This document shows positions 17,689-26,320 of a DNA stretch of 34,375 nt, piece after piece. Origin of the DNA: Xenococcaceae cyanobacterium MO_167.B52 (GTDB lineage Bacteria; Cyanobacteriota; Cyanobacteriia; Cyanobacteriales; Xenococcaceae). Numbering within the stretch: the stretch's first letter is position 1; each line of letters starts with the position of its first letter. The stretch spans positions 1-34,375 of the forward strand of contig JASJDB010000016.1 in the NCBI GenBank assembly GCA_030065315.1, read 5' to 3'. The notes beneath the pieces were generated by a model. It did not search any database and was not told where the DNA came from. It worked only from the letters and a program-made list of their open reading frames with translations. The position numbers and the translations under genes are program-made.

Positions 17689-18750
17689 TTATCTAAAAGG
17701 AGGAGAATACAACAAACCGCCATTTGTCCAGAGTTCATTTAAACCTCTGTCTAAATCAAAAGGGTTACCAATATTACGCTCATAAACTTCACCATAATTA
17801 CCCACCTGTTTAATAACTCTGAGGGCAAAATCATTTGGCAATCCCATGTCTTCTCCTAATTTTCCTTCCTTACCCAGAAAGCGTCTAATTCGAGGGTCTT
17901 CCGAATCATCAAAATCAACAATATTCTCAGAAGTAATACCAAACTCTTCCCCTTGAATTAAAGCATAGATGATCCACTTGACCGCATCAAACCATTTAGC
18001 ATCTCCATTGGCTACCAAAGTGGCTAATGGTTCTTTAGAAATTACTAATTCCAATATTTGGTGATCGTCAGGATTACCTAAAACTACTCTTCTAGCTATT
18101 AATTGTGAGCGATCGCTGGTTACTGCTTCACATCTCCCTTGCTCATAAGCAGCATACACCGCATCCGTATCTTCAAATACTACTGGTTTATAATTTACCC
18201 CCAATTTCCGCATTGTATCTGCTAAATTTTGCTCGTTAGTTGTACCAGCCAAAATACAGACAGATTTATTCTCCATATCTTGGAGTGCTTTAATGCCACT
18301 AGTTTTAGTTGTCATTACTCCTTGACCATCATAAAAAGTAGTAGGGGCAAACTCCATACCCACAGAAGTATCACGGCTAATAGTCCAAGTAGTATTACGA
18401 CTTAATAAATCCACTTCCCCTGATTGAACTGCTGTAAAACGCTGTTGTGCGCTGAGATCACGATACTCTATTTTTGAAGGATCATTAAATAAAGCTGAAG
18501 CTACAGCCCGACAAATATCTACATCCATTCCCGAATATTCGCCATTTTCATTAACAAAACTAAATCCAGGTAATTGTCCATTAACACCACAAATCAAGCT
18601 ACCACGACTTTTAACAATATCCAGACGACTTGCAGCTTTATTGGTAGCATTAGAGTTAGTTGAGCTATCTTCACAAGCAGCTAAAAATAAAGTCAATAAT
18701 CCTGCTAACAGACCAAAACTCCAAGATTTGACAGAAGATATTTTAGACAT
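17689..18750 (-). CDS. Polar amino-acid ABC transporter substrate-binding lipoprotein (AapJ/NatF type)
   Basis: The 353-aa protein has a lipobox FLAAC (C26) and a type II periplasmic binding fold: LDIVKSRGSLICGVNGQLPG near the mature start, the GMDVDICRAVA motif and the DLLSRNTTWTISRD stretch typical of the AapJ/BztA/NatF branch. These bind polar or general L-amino acids outside the inner membrane for an ABC importer. No permease or ATPase gene is beside it, so it must pair with components elsewhere, if it works in transport. The assignment as a family member is firm; the exact substrate is not readable. Confidence 0.85.
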   Translation of the reverse strand: MSKISSVKSWSFGLLAGLLTLFLAACEDSSTNSNATNKAASRLDIVKSRGSLICGVNGQLPGFSFVNENGEYSGMDVDICRAVASALFNDPSKIEYRDLSAQQRFTAVQSGEVDLLSRNTTWTISRDTSVGMEFAPTTFYDGQGVMTTKTSGIKALQDMENKSVCILAGTTNEQNLADTMRKLGVNYKPVVFEDTDAVYAAYEQGRCEAVTSDRSQLIARRVVLGNPDDHQILELVISKEPLATLVANGDAKWFDAVKWIIYALIQGEEFGITSENIVDFDDSEDPRIRRFLGKEGKLGEDMGLPNDFALRVIKQVGNYGEVYERNIGNPFDLDRGLNELWTNGGLLYSPPFR

Positions 18751-19127
18751 AATTATTCATTAGTACCTTTCAACTATTTTTATTTCGGGAAGTAAATAAA
18801 TTTAATGCTCCAAATACTTTTATCGTAATTTCTGAACAATAGACAAAATATATAAGTCATATTGCCTAAAAATTAAGATTTTCTTTTAGCTAATGTAATG
18901 GCTAAAGGAAACATAATCTTACTTTAGTCACACAAATTTTAAAAAATTAAGTAAATTCCCCAAGTTTGAACTCATCTATAATAGTATTTAATACCCATTA
19001 ACAAGACCCTTTGGTTGAACTTAAATGACTCTCAAAATCATTTACTTCAATTAAAGTATCAAAGACTTTGTCCTAGATTCACTATCTTTGATGAGCTACA
19101 ATCGTTTTTCAATTCCGAGGTGTTCGT
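18751..19127. other. Divergent intergenic region (377 bp)
   Basis: This AT-rich gap separates the leftward binding-protein gene from the rightward DUF6391-like gene. A hairpin-capable CTTTTAGC...GGCTAAAGG pair lies near 18882-18908, and TATAAT occurs at 18977-18982 without a convincing -35 box. No ORF or RNA gene was recognised. Confidence 0.5.
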
Positions 19128-19739
19128 ATGAGTAATACCACTAGGCATGATTCTTGGGACTGGTTTTATCCCCGTCAAACCCAAGATAGTGAAATGCTCC
19201 AGCAATTAGGATTTATTCCAGGTTTCAAGGACTTTTTGATGCTACGTCAAGTACATGCTCTAGAACACGCAACAGTTTGGGTTCTTAGTAACTTGGGTAA
19301 AAATCAAAACTCCTCCCAAGATAACGAAACTTTGGGGGGACTATCCACAGAACAAGGGTTTTTCCTCTATGGGGATATTAATTCTGAAAAACTCAAACAA
19401 GCTGTCAGAATTGCTCTAACACGTCTCAAAAAAGGGGATTGGGATTTAGCTTTACATCCCCGCTGTGGTACAAATTCATCTGTAGCAATAGCCTTAACTA
19501 CGGGAATGGTTCTCACTGCCCATCTTATGCTACCAAGAGAACCAATCGGACAGTTATTAGGAATGGGTTTAGCTACCATGACAGCAAGCTATCTAGCTCC
19601 AGAAATTGGCATGTCTGTACAAAAATATGTCACTACTTCTATACCTTTTAATCTCAAAATAGGTGATATTGCTAAAACTGCTGATAGATGGGGACGTTCT
19701 GCTCATTTTGTCCGATTACAATGGCAAAATTTGCAATAA
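19128..19739 (+). CDS. DUF6391-like cyanobacterial membrane protein
   Basis: The 203-aa protein contains the LRQVHALEHATVWVLS stretch, a conserved His/Glu segment I associate with the uncharacterised DUF6391 family. Two hydrophobic segments (about 123-141 and 145-163) may be membrane helices; the N-terminal part is soluble. The HALEHA pattern could bind a metal, which is speculation. It is 76 bp upstream of psaE on the same strand, but psaE probably has its own promoter. Function unknown. Confidence 0.75.
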   Translation: MSNTTRHDSWDWFYPRQTQDSEMLQQLGFIPGFKDFLMLRQVHALEHATVWVLSNLGKNQNSSQDNETLGGLSTEQGFFLYGDINSEKLKQAVRIALTRLKKGDWDLALHPRCGTNSSVAIALTTGMVLTAHLMLPREPIGQLLGMGLATMTASYLAPEIGMSVQKYVTTSIPFNLKIGDIAKTADRWGRSAHFVRLQWQNLQ

Positions 19740-19815
19740 AACTTAAAATTTGTCCCGTTATACTGCCATCCAATAGTATTTTGTTATTTAAAGTCATTTA
19801 ATCAAAAAAAAACAT

Positions 19816-20028
19816 ATGGCAATCAAACGCGGTTCTAAAGTCAGAATTCTTCGTAAAGAGTCATACTGGTACAAAGATGTTGGTACTGTTGCTAGCGTCG
19901 ATCAAAGTGGTATTAAGTACCCTGTAATTGTTCGTTTCGACAAAGTTAACTACAATGGCTTCAGTGGCAGTCCTACTGGAGTTAACACTAATAACTTTGC
20001 GGAAGGCGAGCTAGAAGAAGTTAGTTAA
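19816..20028 (+). CDS. psaE: Photosystem I reaction centre subunit IV
   Basis: This 70-aa protein is full length for PsaE and carries its SH3-like signature: [20 protein letters not shown], then [12 protein letters not shown] and a final FAEGELEEV. PsaE is a stromal-side peripheral subunit that helps dock ferredoxin and supports cyclic electron flow. Its presence fixes the host as an oxygenic phototroph. A TATACT box at 19759-19764 gives a possible -10, but no -35 matches at normal spacing. mutM follows 56 bp downstream. Confidence 0.97.
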   Translation: MAIKRGSKVRILRKESYWYKDVGTVASVDQSGIKYPVIVRFDKVNYNGFSGSPTGVNTNNFAEGELEEVS

Positions 20029-20084
20029 CCTTCACAGGGGGCATGATAGGCTATCTTTAGAATTTTATTAGGATAGTCTTAACT

Positions 20085-20918
20085 TTGCCAGAGTTACCAG
20101 AAGTAGAAACAGTCCGCCGAGGACTTGATAAATTAACAATTAAGCAACCAATTGAGGGGGGCGAAGTTTTACTCCAGAGGAGTCTTGCTTACCCTCTTTG
20201 TAGTAGTCAATTTTTGGCTGATTTAGTCGGAAACTCAATTATTACTTGGTCAAGAAGGGGCAAATATCTTCTGGCAAAAATCTCATCGGGTAGTTGTTTG
20301 GGTGTACATCTTCGTATGACTGGTCAACTACTATGGGTTGAGCAAAATATTCCTCTACAAAAACACACTCGTATCCGTCTTTTTTTTCCTGATAATCAAG
20401 AATTACGTTTTGTTGATACTCGCACCTTTGGCAAGTTTTGGTTAGTACCTTGTGATCTTGCACCAGAAACTATCATTACAGGCTTGCAGAAATTAGCCTT
20501 AGAGCCTTTTGATTCACAGTTTACTCCTGATTATTTAGCCGAGAAAATTAATAAGCGTCGTCGCCCGATTAAAACCTTGTTATTGGAGCAAAGTATAGTA
20601 GCAGGTATTGGTAATATTTATGCTGATGAAGTTCTTTTTAAAAGTGGCATCAAACCCAATACTTTGGGTATAGATTTACAACCCAACCAGATAAAACAAA
20701 TTCATAATGCCATAGTAGAAGTTTTACAAACTGCAATAGATCAGGGTGGTACTACCTTTAGCGATTTTCTAAATCTTTTGGGAGTCAATGGTAACTATGG
20801 GGATGCTGCTTGGGTATATGGTCGGAAAGGGGAACCTTGCAAAGTTTGTGGAACTCCTATTCAAAAAATCAAGCTATCTGGACGTTCTTGCCATTTTTGT
20901 CCTTCTTGTCAAAATTAA
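20085..20918 (+). CDS. mutM: Formamidopyrimidine-DNA glycosylase
   Basis: The start codon is TTG at 20085: it gives MPELPEVETVRRGL, and Fpg enzymes need Pro2 (the catalytic amine) and Glu3 right after the removed Met. AGGA at 20069-20072 serves as a ribosome site about 12 bases upstream. The 277-aa length is normal. The H2TH segment with GIGNIYADEVLF and the C-terminal zinc finger (CKVC...CPSC) are present. The enzyme excises 8-oxoguanine and other oxidised purines and nicks the abasic site. It converges with murD, the two stops being 23 bp apart, with no clear terminator between them. Confidence 0.95.
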   Translation: MPELPEVETVRRGLDKLTIKQPIEGGEVLLQRSLAYPLCSSQFLADLVGNSIITWSRRGKYLLAKISSGSCLGVHLRMTGQLLWVEQNIPLQKHTRIRLFFPDNQELRFVDTRTFGKFWLVPCDLAPETIITGLQKLALEPFDSQFTPDYLAEKINKRRRPIKTLLLEQSIVAGIGNIYADEVLFKSGIKPNTLGIDLQPNQIKQIHNAIVEVLQTAIDQGGTTFSDFLNLLGVNGNYGDAAWVYGRKGEPCKVCGTPIQKIKLSGRSCHFCPSCQN

Positions 20919-20941
20919 TTTCGGGCAGTTTATTGGCATAT

Positions 20942-22318
20942 TTATAATTGTTGACAAAGCTCTCTAAAATGATCGCCCCGATGTTCAAAACTCAAATATT
21001 GATCGAAACTGGCACAAGCAGGAGATAACAAGACCACTTTAGCGTCGGTTTCTTTTGCTAAATCCACACTCTTAGTGACAGCATTTTCTAGAGTTTCTAC
21101 GATTTTATACTGATTATAATTAGATTCTTGTAATCTCTGAGCCAATAGAGGTGCAGCTTTCCCAATCAATAATACTGCTGCTGCTTTAGCTTTAATTTGC
21201 TCGATCCAAGCTGTATCATCCCCTTCTTTAGCTTCTCCTCCCGCAATCAAAATTGTAGGAGACTTTACCGCAGCCAACCCTACTTCTGCTGCATCGTAAT
21301 TAGTAGCCTTACTATCGTTAATATAATCAACTCCTTGATAACTGCGAATATATTCTAGACGATGAGGTACACCAGAAAAAGTTGCGATCGCAGAAGCAAT
21401 AGCATTTTTATCAATTCCTGCTAATTTTGCTGCTGCTACAGCCATTAGGAGATTTTGTTGATTGTGCAATCCAGACATTTTAAACAGAGAAATTGGTAAA
21501 ATCAACTCGCCAAAAGCCACCACCCAACTATCTTCAAGATAAACTCCTGTTTCAGGGTTACAGAATAACCGTTCTTTACCTGTAATACTTGTCCAGTAAG
21601 CGTCTGGCCATTCTTTTTTTCCCACCTGACGGAGATAGGGATCGTCCCCATTAATTATTTGCTGGTGACAGCGATGTAATAAAGAAGCTTTAATTTGATA
21701 ATAATTATCCAAAGTAGCATGACGACTCAAATGATCAGGGGTAAAAGTCGTCCAAATGCCAATTCTTGGCTGAAGCGTAACAGAAGATTCAATTTGATAA
21801 CTGCTTAATTCGGCGATGATCCAATCTAATTTGCGATCGCAATTAAAACTTTTAAGAGCCAATTCACAAGCAGCATAACCAATATTGCCACAAGCAGGAG
21901 AGTTTAAGCCAGCAGCCTTAAATATAGCAGCAATTAAAGCCGTAGTAGTAGTTTTGCCATTAGTCCCAGTAATGCCGACCCAAGGAATATCTTGAAGATA
22001 ACGCCAAGCCAACTCAATTTCCCCAATAGTCTCAATTTTTTTCTCTCTAGCTGCCACTAATAAAGGGATATCCCAAGGTACGCCAGGACTTACTACTACC
22101 AGATCAGAAGTTAATTCTTTATTTTGAGCTAGTTCAACTTTAATTTCCTTAGCTTCTAATTCTTGTATCGACTTTGCTAATTCTGAACCATTAGGGCGAC
22201 CTAAAATCTTAGCTTTTGTCGCAGCATCACTTAAGGTTACATTCCAACCATCTTGTTTAAGCAATTGTGCAGCAGCAATACCCGATCTTCCTAGTCCAAT
22301 AACTTCAGAGTACCCCAT
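20942..22318 (-). CDS. murD: UDP-N-acetylmuramoylalanine-D-glutamate ligase
   Basis: This cytoplasmic Mur ligase adds D-Glu to UDP-MurNAc-L-Ala in peptidoglycan synthesis. The P-loop is [12 protein letters not shown], followed by the GNIGYA segment, and the N-terminal Rossmann-like region reads [16 protein letters not shown] start at the ATG at 22318 (458 aa, [10 protein letters not shown]), because the in-frame TTG three codons earlier has no support and family members begin just before the VIGLG strand. Length and motifs are normal. Confidence 0.95.
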   Translation of the reverse strand: MGYSEVIGLGRSGIAAAQLLKQDGWNVTLSDAATKAKILGRPNGSELAKSIQELEAKEIKVELAQNKELTSDLVVVSPGVPWDIPLLVAAREKKIETIGEIELAWRYLQDIPWVGITGTNGKTTTTALIAAIFKAAGLNSPACGNIGYAACELALKSFNCDRKLDWIIAELSSYQIESSVTLQPRIGIWTTFTPDHLSRHATLDNYYQIKASLLHRCHQQIINGDDPYLRQVGKKEWPDAYWTSITGKERLFCNPETGVYLEDSWVVAFGELILPISLFKMSGLHNQQNLLMAVAAAKLAGIDKNAIASAIATFSGVPHRLEYIRSYQGVDYINDSKATNYDAAEVGLAAVKSPTILIAGGEAKEGDDTAWIEQIKAKAAAVLLIGKAAPLLAQRLQESNYNQYKIVETLENAVTKSVDLAKETDAKVVLLSPACASFDQYLSFEHRGDHFRELCQQL

Positions 22319-22433
22319 ATTAAACAAATATTATTTTGAAATATAACTATCTTAGTTGAGATCAATTATGACAAAGATCGAGAAACAAGCATTTTTATCC
22401 TTGCGAGTGGGAAGAGCCTCAGTAAACTGAGGG

Positions 22434-22523
22434 ATGAAAGCGAGCGCGATAACTTATTGATCACAACTTTACAATTTTGAAGCCAAATCTTCATATACCA
22501 AAGCTTTTGGGCATTCTATAATA
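22434..22523 (+). repeat. Diverged repeat, copy A
   Basis: This copy shares ATGAAAGCGAG, GCGATAACTTATTG, ATATACCA and GCATT.TATAATA with copy B at 23065-23177 in the same order. Copy B has about 24 extra bases in the middle. The pair brackets a hairpin-rich gene-less stretch. Confidence 0.6.
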
Positions 22524-23064
22524 GCTTTAGCGGTAAAGTGCAATTAAAAATCACAGGGATTGGCTTCCCCAACTTTAATCGTCGGGACAAATATCGCCCC
22601 AGAAATTGTAATGGCGACGCGATTAGTAGGTTTGAGCTTAAAAGCATAGCCAAAAAAAATAAATAGAATTTAAATCCGTTTGCGGTCGGTACGCCCGTAA
22701 ACGTTAAACAAACAGCCCAGTAATGGCGGTCTGTCGGGGTCTTAAACTTTGGGAGATAGACGAGCGACCCTGGTGAGCTTTGCTCACCGAAGGAACGCGC
22801 GAGTATCGTTTGTACCAAAGCGGACTAGATAAGAGTCTATATGGGAATCCCTTATGCGAAGCGGTATCCTTTAGGACACTTTAGTGACGGGAGGTTCAAG
22901 TAATCGTTCCTAAAAACTGTTGCTATCAATTAAAATCCGAGCAGGAATTGCCATGCCTTTCAAGGCATAGGGACGGGGAGTTTAAACGCCTGGCAAAGCA
23001 CAACGCTTCGATTGGATATGCTGGGGGAACCCCAGCATCCCTCTCGCGCAGGCGACAGCCCCTC

Positions 23065-23177
23065 ATGAAAGCGAGGGCGATAACTTATTGGACACAGGTT
23101 TACCCAGAACACGAAGCTGGGCAAGCAGTTTAGAGACAAAATCTTTATATACCAGAGGTTTCAGGCATTATATAATA
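23065..23177 (+). repeat. Diverged repeat, copy B
   Basis: The second copy of the repeat seen at 22434-22523, in the same orientation, ends in the same TATAATA. Separation and divergence suggest two old insertions of related elements. Confidence 0.6.
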
Positions 23178-23493
23178 CTTGTGTACGTAAAATCTAGCTA
23201 TAAATTGCTGTAACTTCGTACAAAGCAAACGCACCATGACAACTTGGATACGGGTTCGACTCAGGAGTTGAGTCGGTAAAAATCCAAACGTACTTTGATG
23301 TATGAGTATTTCCGTAATACGAGTAGTACCGATGGTCTATCGGGGAAAGAAATTGACGAAGTCGAAGCAGGCTCCGTCGTTTTACGGCGGAGTACCTTCG
23401 ACTACGAAGTCGGGCTGTCGGGGAATTGTGATAGCTGTTATGATTCTAGACAAGTGGCGCAGCGTAGTAAGGTTCTAGTCGCGAGGTTAGAAG

Positions 23494-23525
23494 CCCGCAC
23501 GCATTTATGCTGCGGGAGTAGTCAC
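23494..23525 (+). repeat. IS200/IS605-type right-end hairpin
   Basis: The stem CCCGCA/TGCGGG encloses GCATTTATGC, itself a palindrome, and is followed by AGTAGTCAC. In IS200/IS605 elements the end hairpin and the overlapping guide RNA of TnpB have this layout. No intact tnpB lies upstream, so this is a remnant at best. The inner 10-mer recurs at 31172-31181. Confidence 0.4.
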
Positions 23526-23586
23526 GGAAAAGGAGTATTTGTTATTACTCCTCATCCTTAATCCTTAAATTTTTTCCAAAAGCGCG

Positions 23587-24096
23587 CTAACCAGCCAAAA
23601 CAAAATCCACTTCATCTGTTCCGTCGGTTTCTCCTTGTCCAGACACAAGCTGTTCCCCATTAACCTCTACAGCAAAAGAAGTTTCGTCTAAGCTTAGGTT
23701 ATAGTCCGTTGCATCTCCTGTATAACCAACGCTTGCGACCATTTGACGACCTGCATCAGTGTATTTAAAGGCTAACATCTGATTCTTATCTTTTTTATTA
23801 TCTTTTGCCCAAATAACCATATATTGTTCCCCTTGAAAATCAAAGATTTTAGGAGAGCGGGTGGGAACATAGCGACCAGGATCTCCAAAACTCTTGTCTA
23901 GAAAATCTTGTACTGATTCTGGCTCCACTGTGGCATAAGCTACTTCATCTGGTTCTGCTGTTTCCGCATCCCCTTCTGCTTCATCAACCACTTCTTCTTG
24001 ATCCCGATTGCGGAAGTAATCTACTGCTTTTTTTGTACCAATCGCCCCCACCGCAGCAATTCCAGCTCCAATCAAGATATTACGTAGTTTACTCAT
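23587..24096 (-). CDS. Small membrane-anchored protein of unknown function
   Basis: The 169-aa protein has a Gly/Ala-rich hydrophobic N-terminus (residues about 8-24), a basic YFRNRD edge, an acidic linker (about 34-60) and a beta-rich domain (about 65-165). The domain includes the FDFQGEQYMVIWAKD stretch. I do not recognise the family. The start ATG at 24096 is convincing because the TM segment begins at once. It is downstream of the LivM-type gene on the same strand but 325 bp away, so probably separate. Confidence 0.7.
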   Translation of the reverse strand: MSKLRNILIGAGIAAVGAIGTKKAVDYFRNRDQEEVVDEAEGDAETAEPDEVAYATVEPESVQDFLDKSFGDPGRYVPTRSPKIFDFQGEQYMVIWAKDNKKDKNQMLAFKYTDAGRQMVASVGYTGDATDYNLSLDETSFAVEVNGEQLVSGQGETDGTDEVDFVLAG

Positions 24097-24421
24097 GTTT
24101 ACTCCACAAAAATTAAATATAAACCCTATTTAATTATTAGTTAAGCAGTATTTTTGAGTTTTATTAGAGCATTTTGCATATTTTTTAATAGTTGGCTACT
24201 TTAAATTTACTAGATTTAATACTCTAGACCAATAAAATCAACTCAGGAGACTTAGCAAACAGGAATTTGATGCCCTGTCTGTGTTGGCATAGTGGAAGCC
24301 CTATGCTTTTAAACTAGGGAAGAAACACCGCCCGTTGATTGTTGATTGTTAATTGTTAATTGAAACGATGAACGATGAACGTGAAATCCCATGTCTTTTA
24401 AGCGTGGGATGAGCTTAAAAA
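24097..24421. other. Intergenic region with heptamer tract and hairpins
   Basis: The 325-bp gap holds a heptamer tract (24334-24361, TTGATTG/TTAATTG). It also has a hairpin at 24287-24306 (GCATAG/CTATGC, then TTTT on the + strand) and a hairpin at 24386-24410 (ATCCCATG/CGTGGGAT) 12 bases after the permease stop. The last could end the transporter message, although it lacks a T tract on that strand. Confidence 0.5.
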
Positions 24422-25423
24422 CTATCTATGGGGAGTGTCAAAACCCCTTCGACTCAGAAGATCTAAAAGTGAGATTTTATTATTTTTCAAAGTGCCGAGA
24501 ATTCCATAAGGTATAAACAAAATTATTAAAATTAGGAGAATGCCCAAAGACAATAAATGATAATCTGCCAAATTACTCCATAGAGAATCTTGTAGTAGGT
24601 AAAGTATTAAAGCTCCGATAACAGGTCCCCAAACAGTCCCCAACCCTCCTAACATACACATCATAATCATCAGAATGTTGCGATTTTGCAGGAAAACTAC
24701 ATCGGGGTCAATATAAGTGTTTTGCCATGCCCAAAAAGCACCACAAATACCGGTAAAAAATGCTGCTACAGCAAAAGCAAACAGCTTGTGAAAAGTTGTA
24801 TTAATCCCTCGCATTTCAGCCCCTATTTCGTCCTCGCGAATTGCAACTAGGGACAGACCCAACTTGCTACGGCGAATCCACCCTATTAAACTTACTACGA
24901 TAGCCATTAATACCAACATAAAATAGTAATCCCCCACACGATTTAGTACAGGGGGCAAATCCAAACCTGAACCACCACCAGTGACAGGACGCAAGATACG
25001 GATTAATTCCCTGGTAGCTGCAAAGGTACTAAGCATGGCGATAGAAAAATAAGGACCTTTTAAACGTAAAGTAGCCCAACCAATCAAAAGAGCAAATATA
25101 ACTGCAATTAAGCCAGTCCAGGGTAAAGCTTGCCAAAAAGATAAATTTGGAGCAAAAGCCAGAGAGGTATTAGTAACTAGAATTCCCATGGTGTAAGCAC
25201 CAATACCAAAAAAAACACCATGACCAAAATCCAAATAGCCAGTCATACCGCCGATTAAATTCCAATTAGAAGCTAACGTAACCCACAAGAAAATTTGTGT
25301 AGCAGTAAACAACTCAATACCACTAGCACCAGTTGAAGGATAGGCACTTAATAGTAAGATTAGTAATCCCCAAAGGGGAAAAGCTCCCCATTTTCTCAGC
25401 CAAATCCTAGAAAACTTTTTCAC
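24422..25423 (-). CDS. Branched-chain/neutral amino-acid ABC permease (LivM type)
   Basis: The 333-aa integral membrane protein has about nine hydrophobic segments and LivM-family signatures: the GYLDFGHGVFFGIGAYT stretch, LRLKGPYFSIAMLSTFA and the cytoplasmic ATPase-contact loop around SLVAIREDEIGAEMRGIN. It pairs with the LivH-type gene 12 bp upstream to form the channel. The ATPase genes (LivG and LivF types) normally next to it are not in this window, so they are encoded elsewhere or shared. Confidence 0.9.
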   Translation of the reverse strand: MKKFSRIWLRKWGAFPLWGLLILLLSAYPSTGASGIELFTATQIFLWVTLASNWNLIGGMTGYLDFGHGVFFGIGAYTMGILVTNTSLAFAPNLSFWQALPWTGLIAVIFALLIGWATLRLKGPYFSIAMLSTFAATRELIRILRPVTGGGSGLDLPPVLNRVGDYYFMLVLMAIVVSLIGWIRRSKLGLSLVAIREDEIGAEMRGINTTFHKLFAFAVAAFFTGICGAFWAWQNTYIDPDVVFLQNRNILMIMMCMLGGLGTVWGPVIGALILYLLQDSLWSNLADYHLLSLGILLILIILFIPYGILGTLKNNKISLLDLLSRRGFDTPHR

Positions 25424-25435
25424 TTAACCACTAAC

Positions 25436-26320
25436 TCAATCTGTCTGCATTTTTCTTAGACCTGATAACAGTCCTTGAGGTCGTAAAATTAAAACTACTA
25501 TTAATACTAGTAAACTAATTACTACTCCCAAATTTATGCCAATTCCAGGTACATAGGTCGCTACCATCACCTCAGCTATGCCTAAGAACATCCCACCCAA
25601 CAAAGCTCCAGGAATTTGCCCTAAACCTCCTAGCACCGTAATTGTGAAGGCTTTGAGGGTAAAAGGTTGACCCATAAAAGGATATATTGCTTGGATGGGA
25701 CTAATTATGGCTCCTGCTGCTGCGGTTAGGGCGATACAGATACCAGCAGTGATTGCATAAACTTGTTCTATATCAATACCCACAATCCTCGCTGCATTTT
25801 TGTTTTGAGCTGCTGCTCGGATGGCTTTGCCTAAGCGAGTGTATTGTAAAAACAGATACAATCCCGCCATTATTGCCAGTGCTATGGCAAAAATTAGAGT
25901 TTTGACTATGGGGAAAGAAAGTCCCATTACCTCGAAAGAGCCACTATAGGGGACAGCGACGTTACGAGGATCGGCACTATAAATAATCTTATGCACATTA
26001 GCCAAGATAACCGAAATACCGAAAGTGGCTAAGAGTGTTGCCAGACTAGGACGCTCTAACAGTCGATTTAACAAGTATTTCTGCATCACAAAGCCCAGAA
26101 TAAACATCACTGGCATAATTAACACCAATGAAATAAAAGGATCCAGGCTAAAAGTATTGAATAGTAGCCAGGCTAAATAGGCTCCAGTCATTAGGAATTC
26201 GCCATGAGCTAAATTAATTACTCCCATAACTCCCCAAAGAACCGAAAAGCCTAAAACCATCACGGCATAAAAACCACCTAGTAATAAGCCATTAATTAGA
26301 GCTTGAAGAAACTGATTCAT
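25436..26320 (-). CDS. Branched-chain/neutral amino-acid ABC permease (LivH type)
   Basis: The 294-aa permease shows LivH signatures: the VLGFSVLWGVMGVINLAHGE segment near residue 22, then LGKAIRAAAQNKNAARIVGI, the contact loop for the ATPase, and an AFTITVLGGLGQIPGALLGG stretch near the end. Its ATG at 26320 lies inside the 3' end of the binding-protein gene (29-bp overlap), a sign of translational coupling. It lies in the inner membrane as partner of the LivM-type protein. Confidence 0.9.
   Translation of the reverse strand: MNQFLQALINGLLLGGFYAVMVLGFSVLWGVMGVINLAHGEFLMTGAYLAWLLFNTFSLDPFISLVLIMPVMFILGFVMQKYLLNRLLERPSLATLLATFGISVILANVHKIIYSADPRNVAVPYSGSFEVMGLSFPIVKTLIFAIALAIMAGLYLFLQYTRLGKAIRAAAQNKNAARIVGIDIEQVYAITAGICIALTAAAGAIISPIQAIYPFMGQPFTLKAFTITVLGGLGQIPGALLGGMFLGIAEVMVATYVPGIGINLGVVISLLVLIVVLILRPQGLLSGLRKMQTD

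Larger units (their letters stand above)
22328..23586. other. Gene-less, hairpin-rich stretch with probable IS200/IS605 remnants
   Basis: About 1.26 kb without a credible gene. It holds perfect hairpins at 22772-22788 (GGTGAGC/GCTCACC), 22953-22968 (ATGCCTT/AAGGCAT), 23018-23038 (ATGCTGGGG/CCCCAGCAT), 23257-23275 (CGACTCA/TGAGTCG) and 23494-23516 (CCCGCA/TGCGGG), and a long imperfect one at 23361-23402. The segments GACGGGAGGTTCAAG (near 22887) and GCGGGAGTAGTCAC (23512-23525), each after a hairpin, look like right ends of IS200/IS605 elements. Frames here are short and broken. I infer decayed transposon ends, not a working element. Confidence 0.5.

Noticed and set aside
22516-22818. 100-aa minus-strand ORF
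   Set aside because: It spans hairpins and repeats, with no family resemblance or ribosome site.
23225-23280. tRNA because of GGGTTCGACTC
   Set aside because: The T-arm-like string is part of a CGACTCA/TGAGTCG hairpin and no other arms fit.
23295-23561. 88-aa ORF as a gene or tnpB 3' end
   Set aside because: It is built from hairpin DNA; no zinc-finger or RuvC motif is visible.
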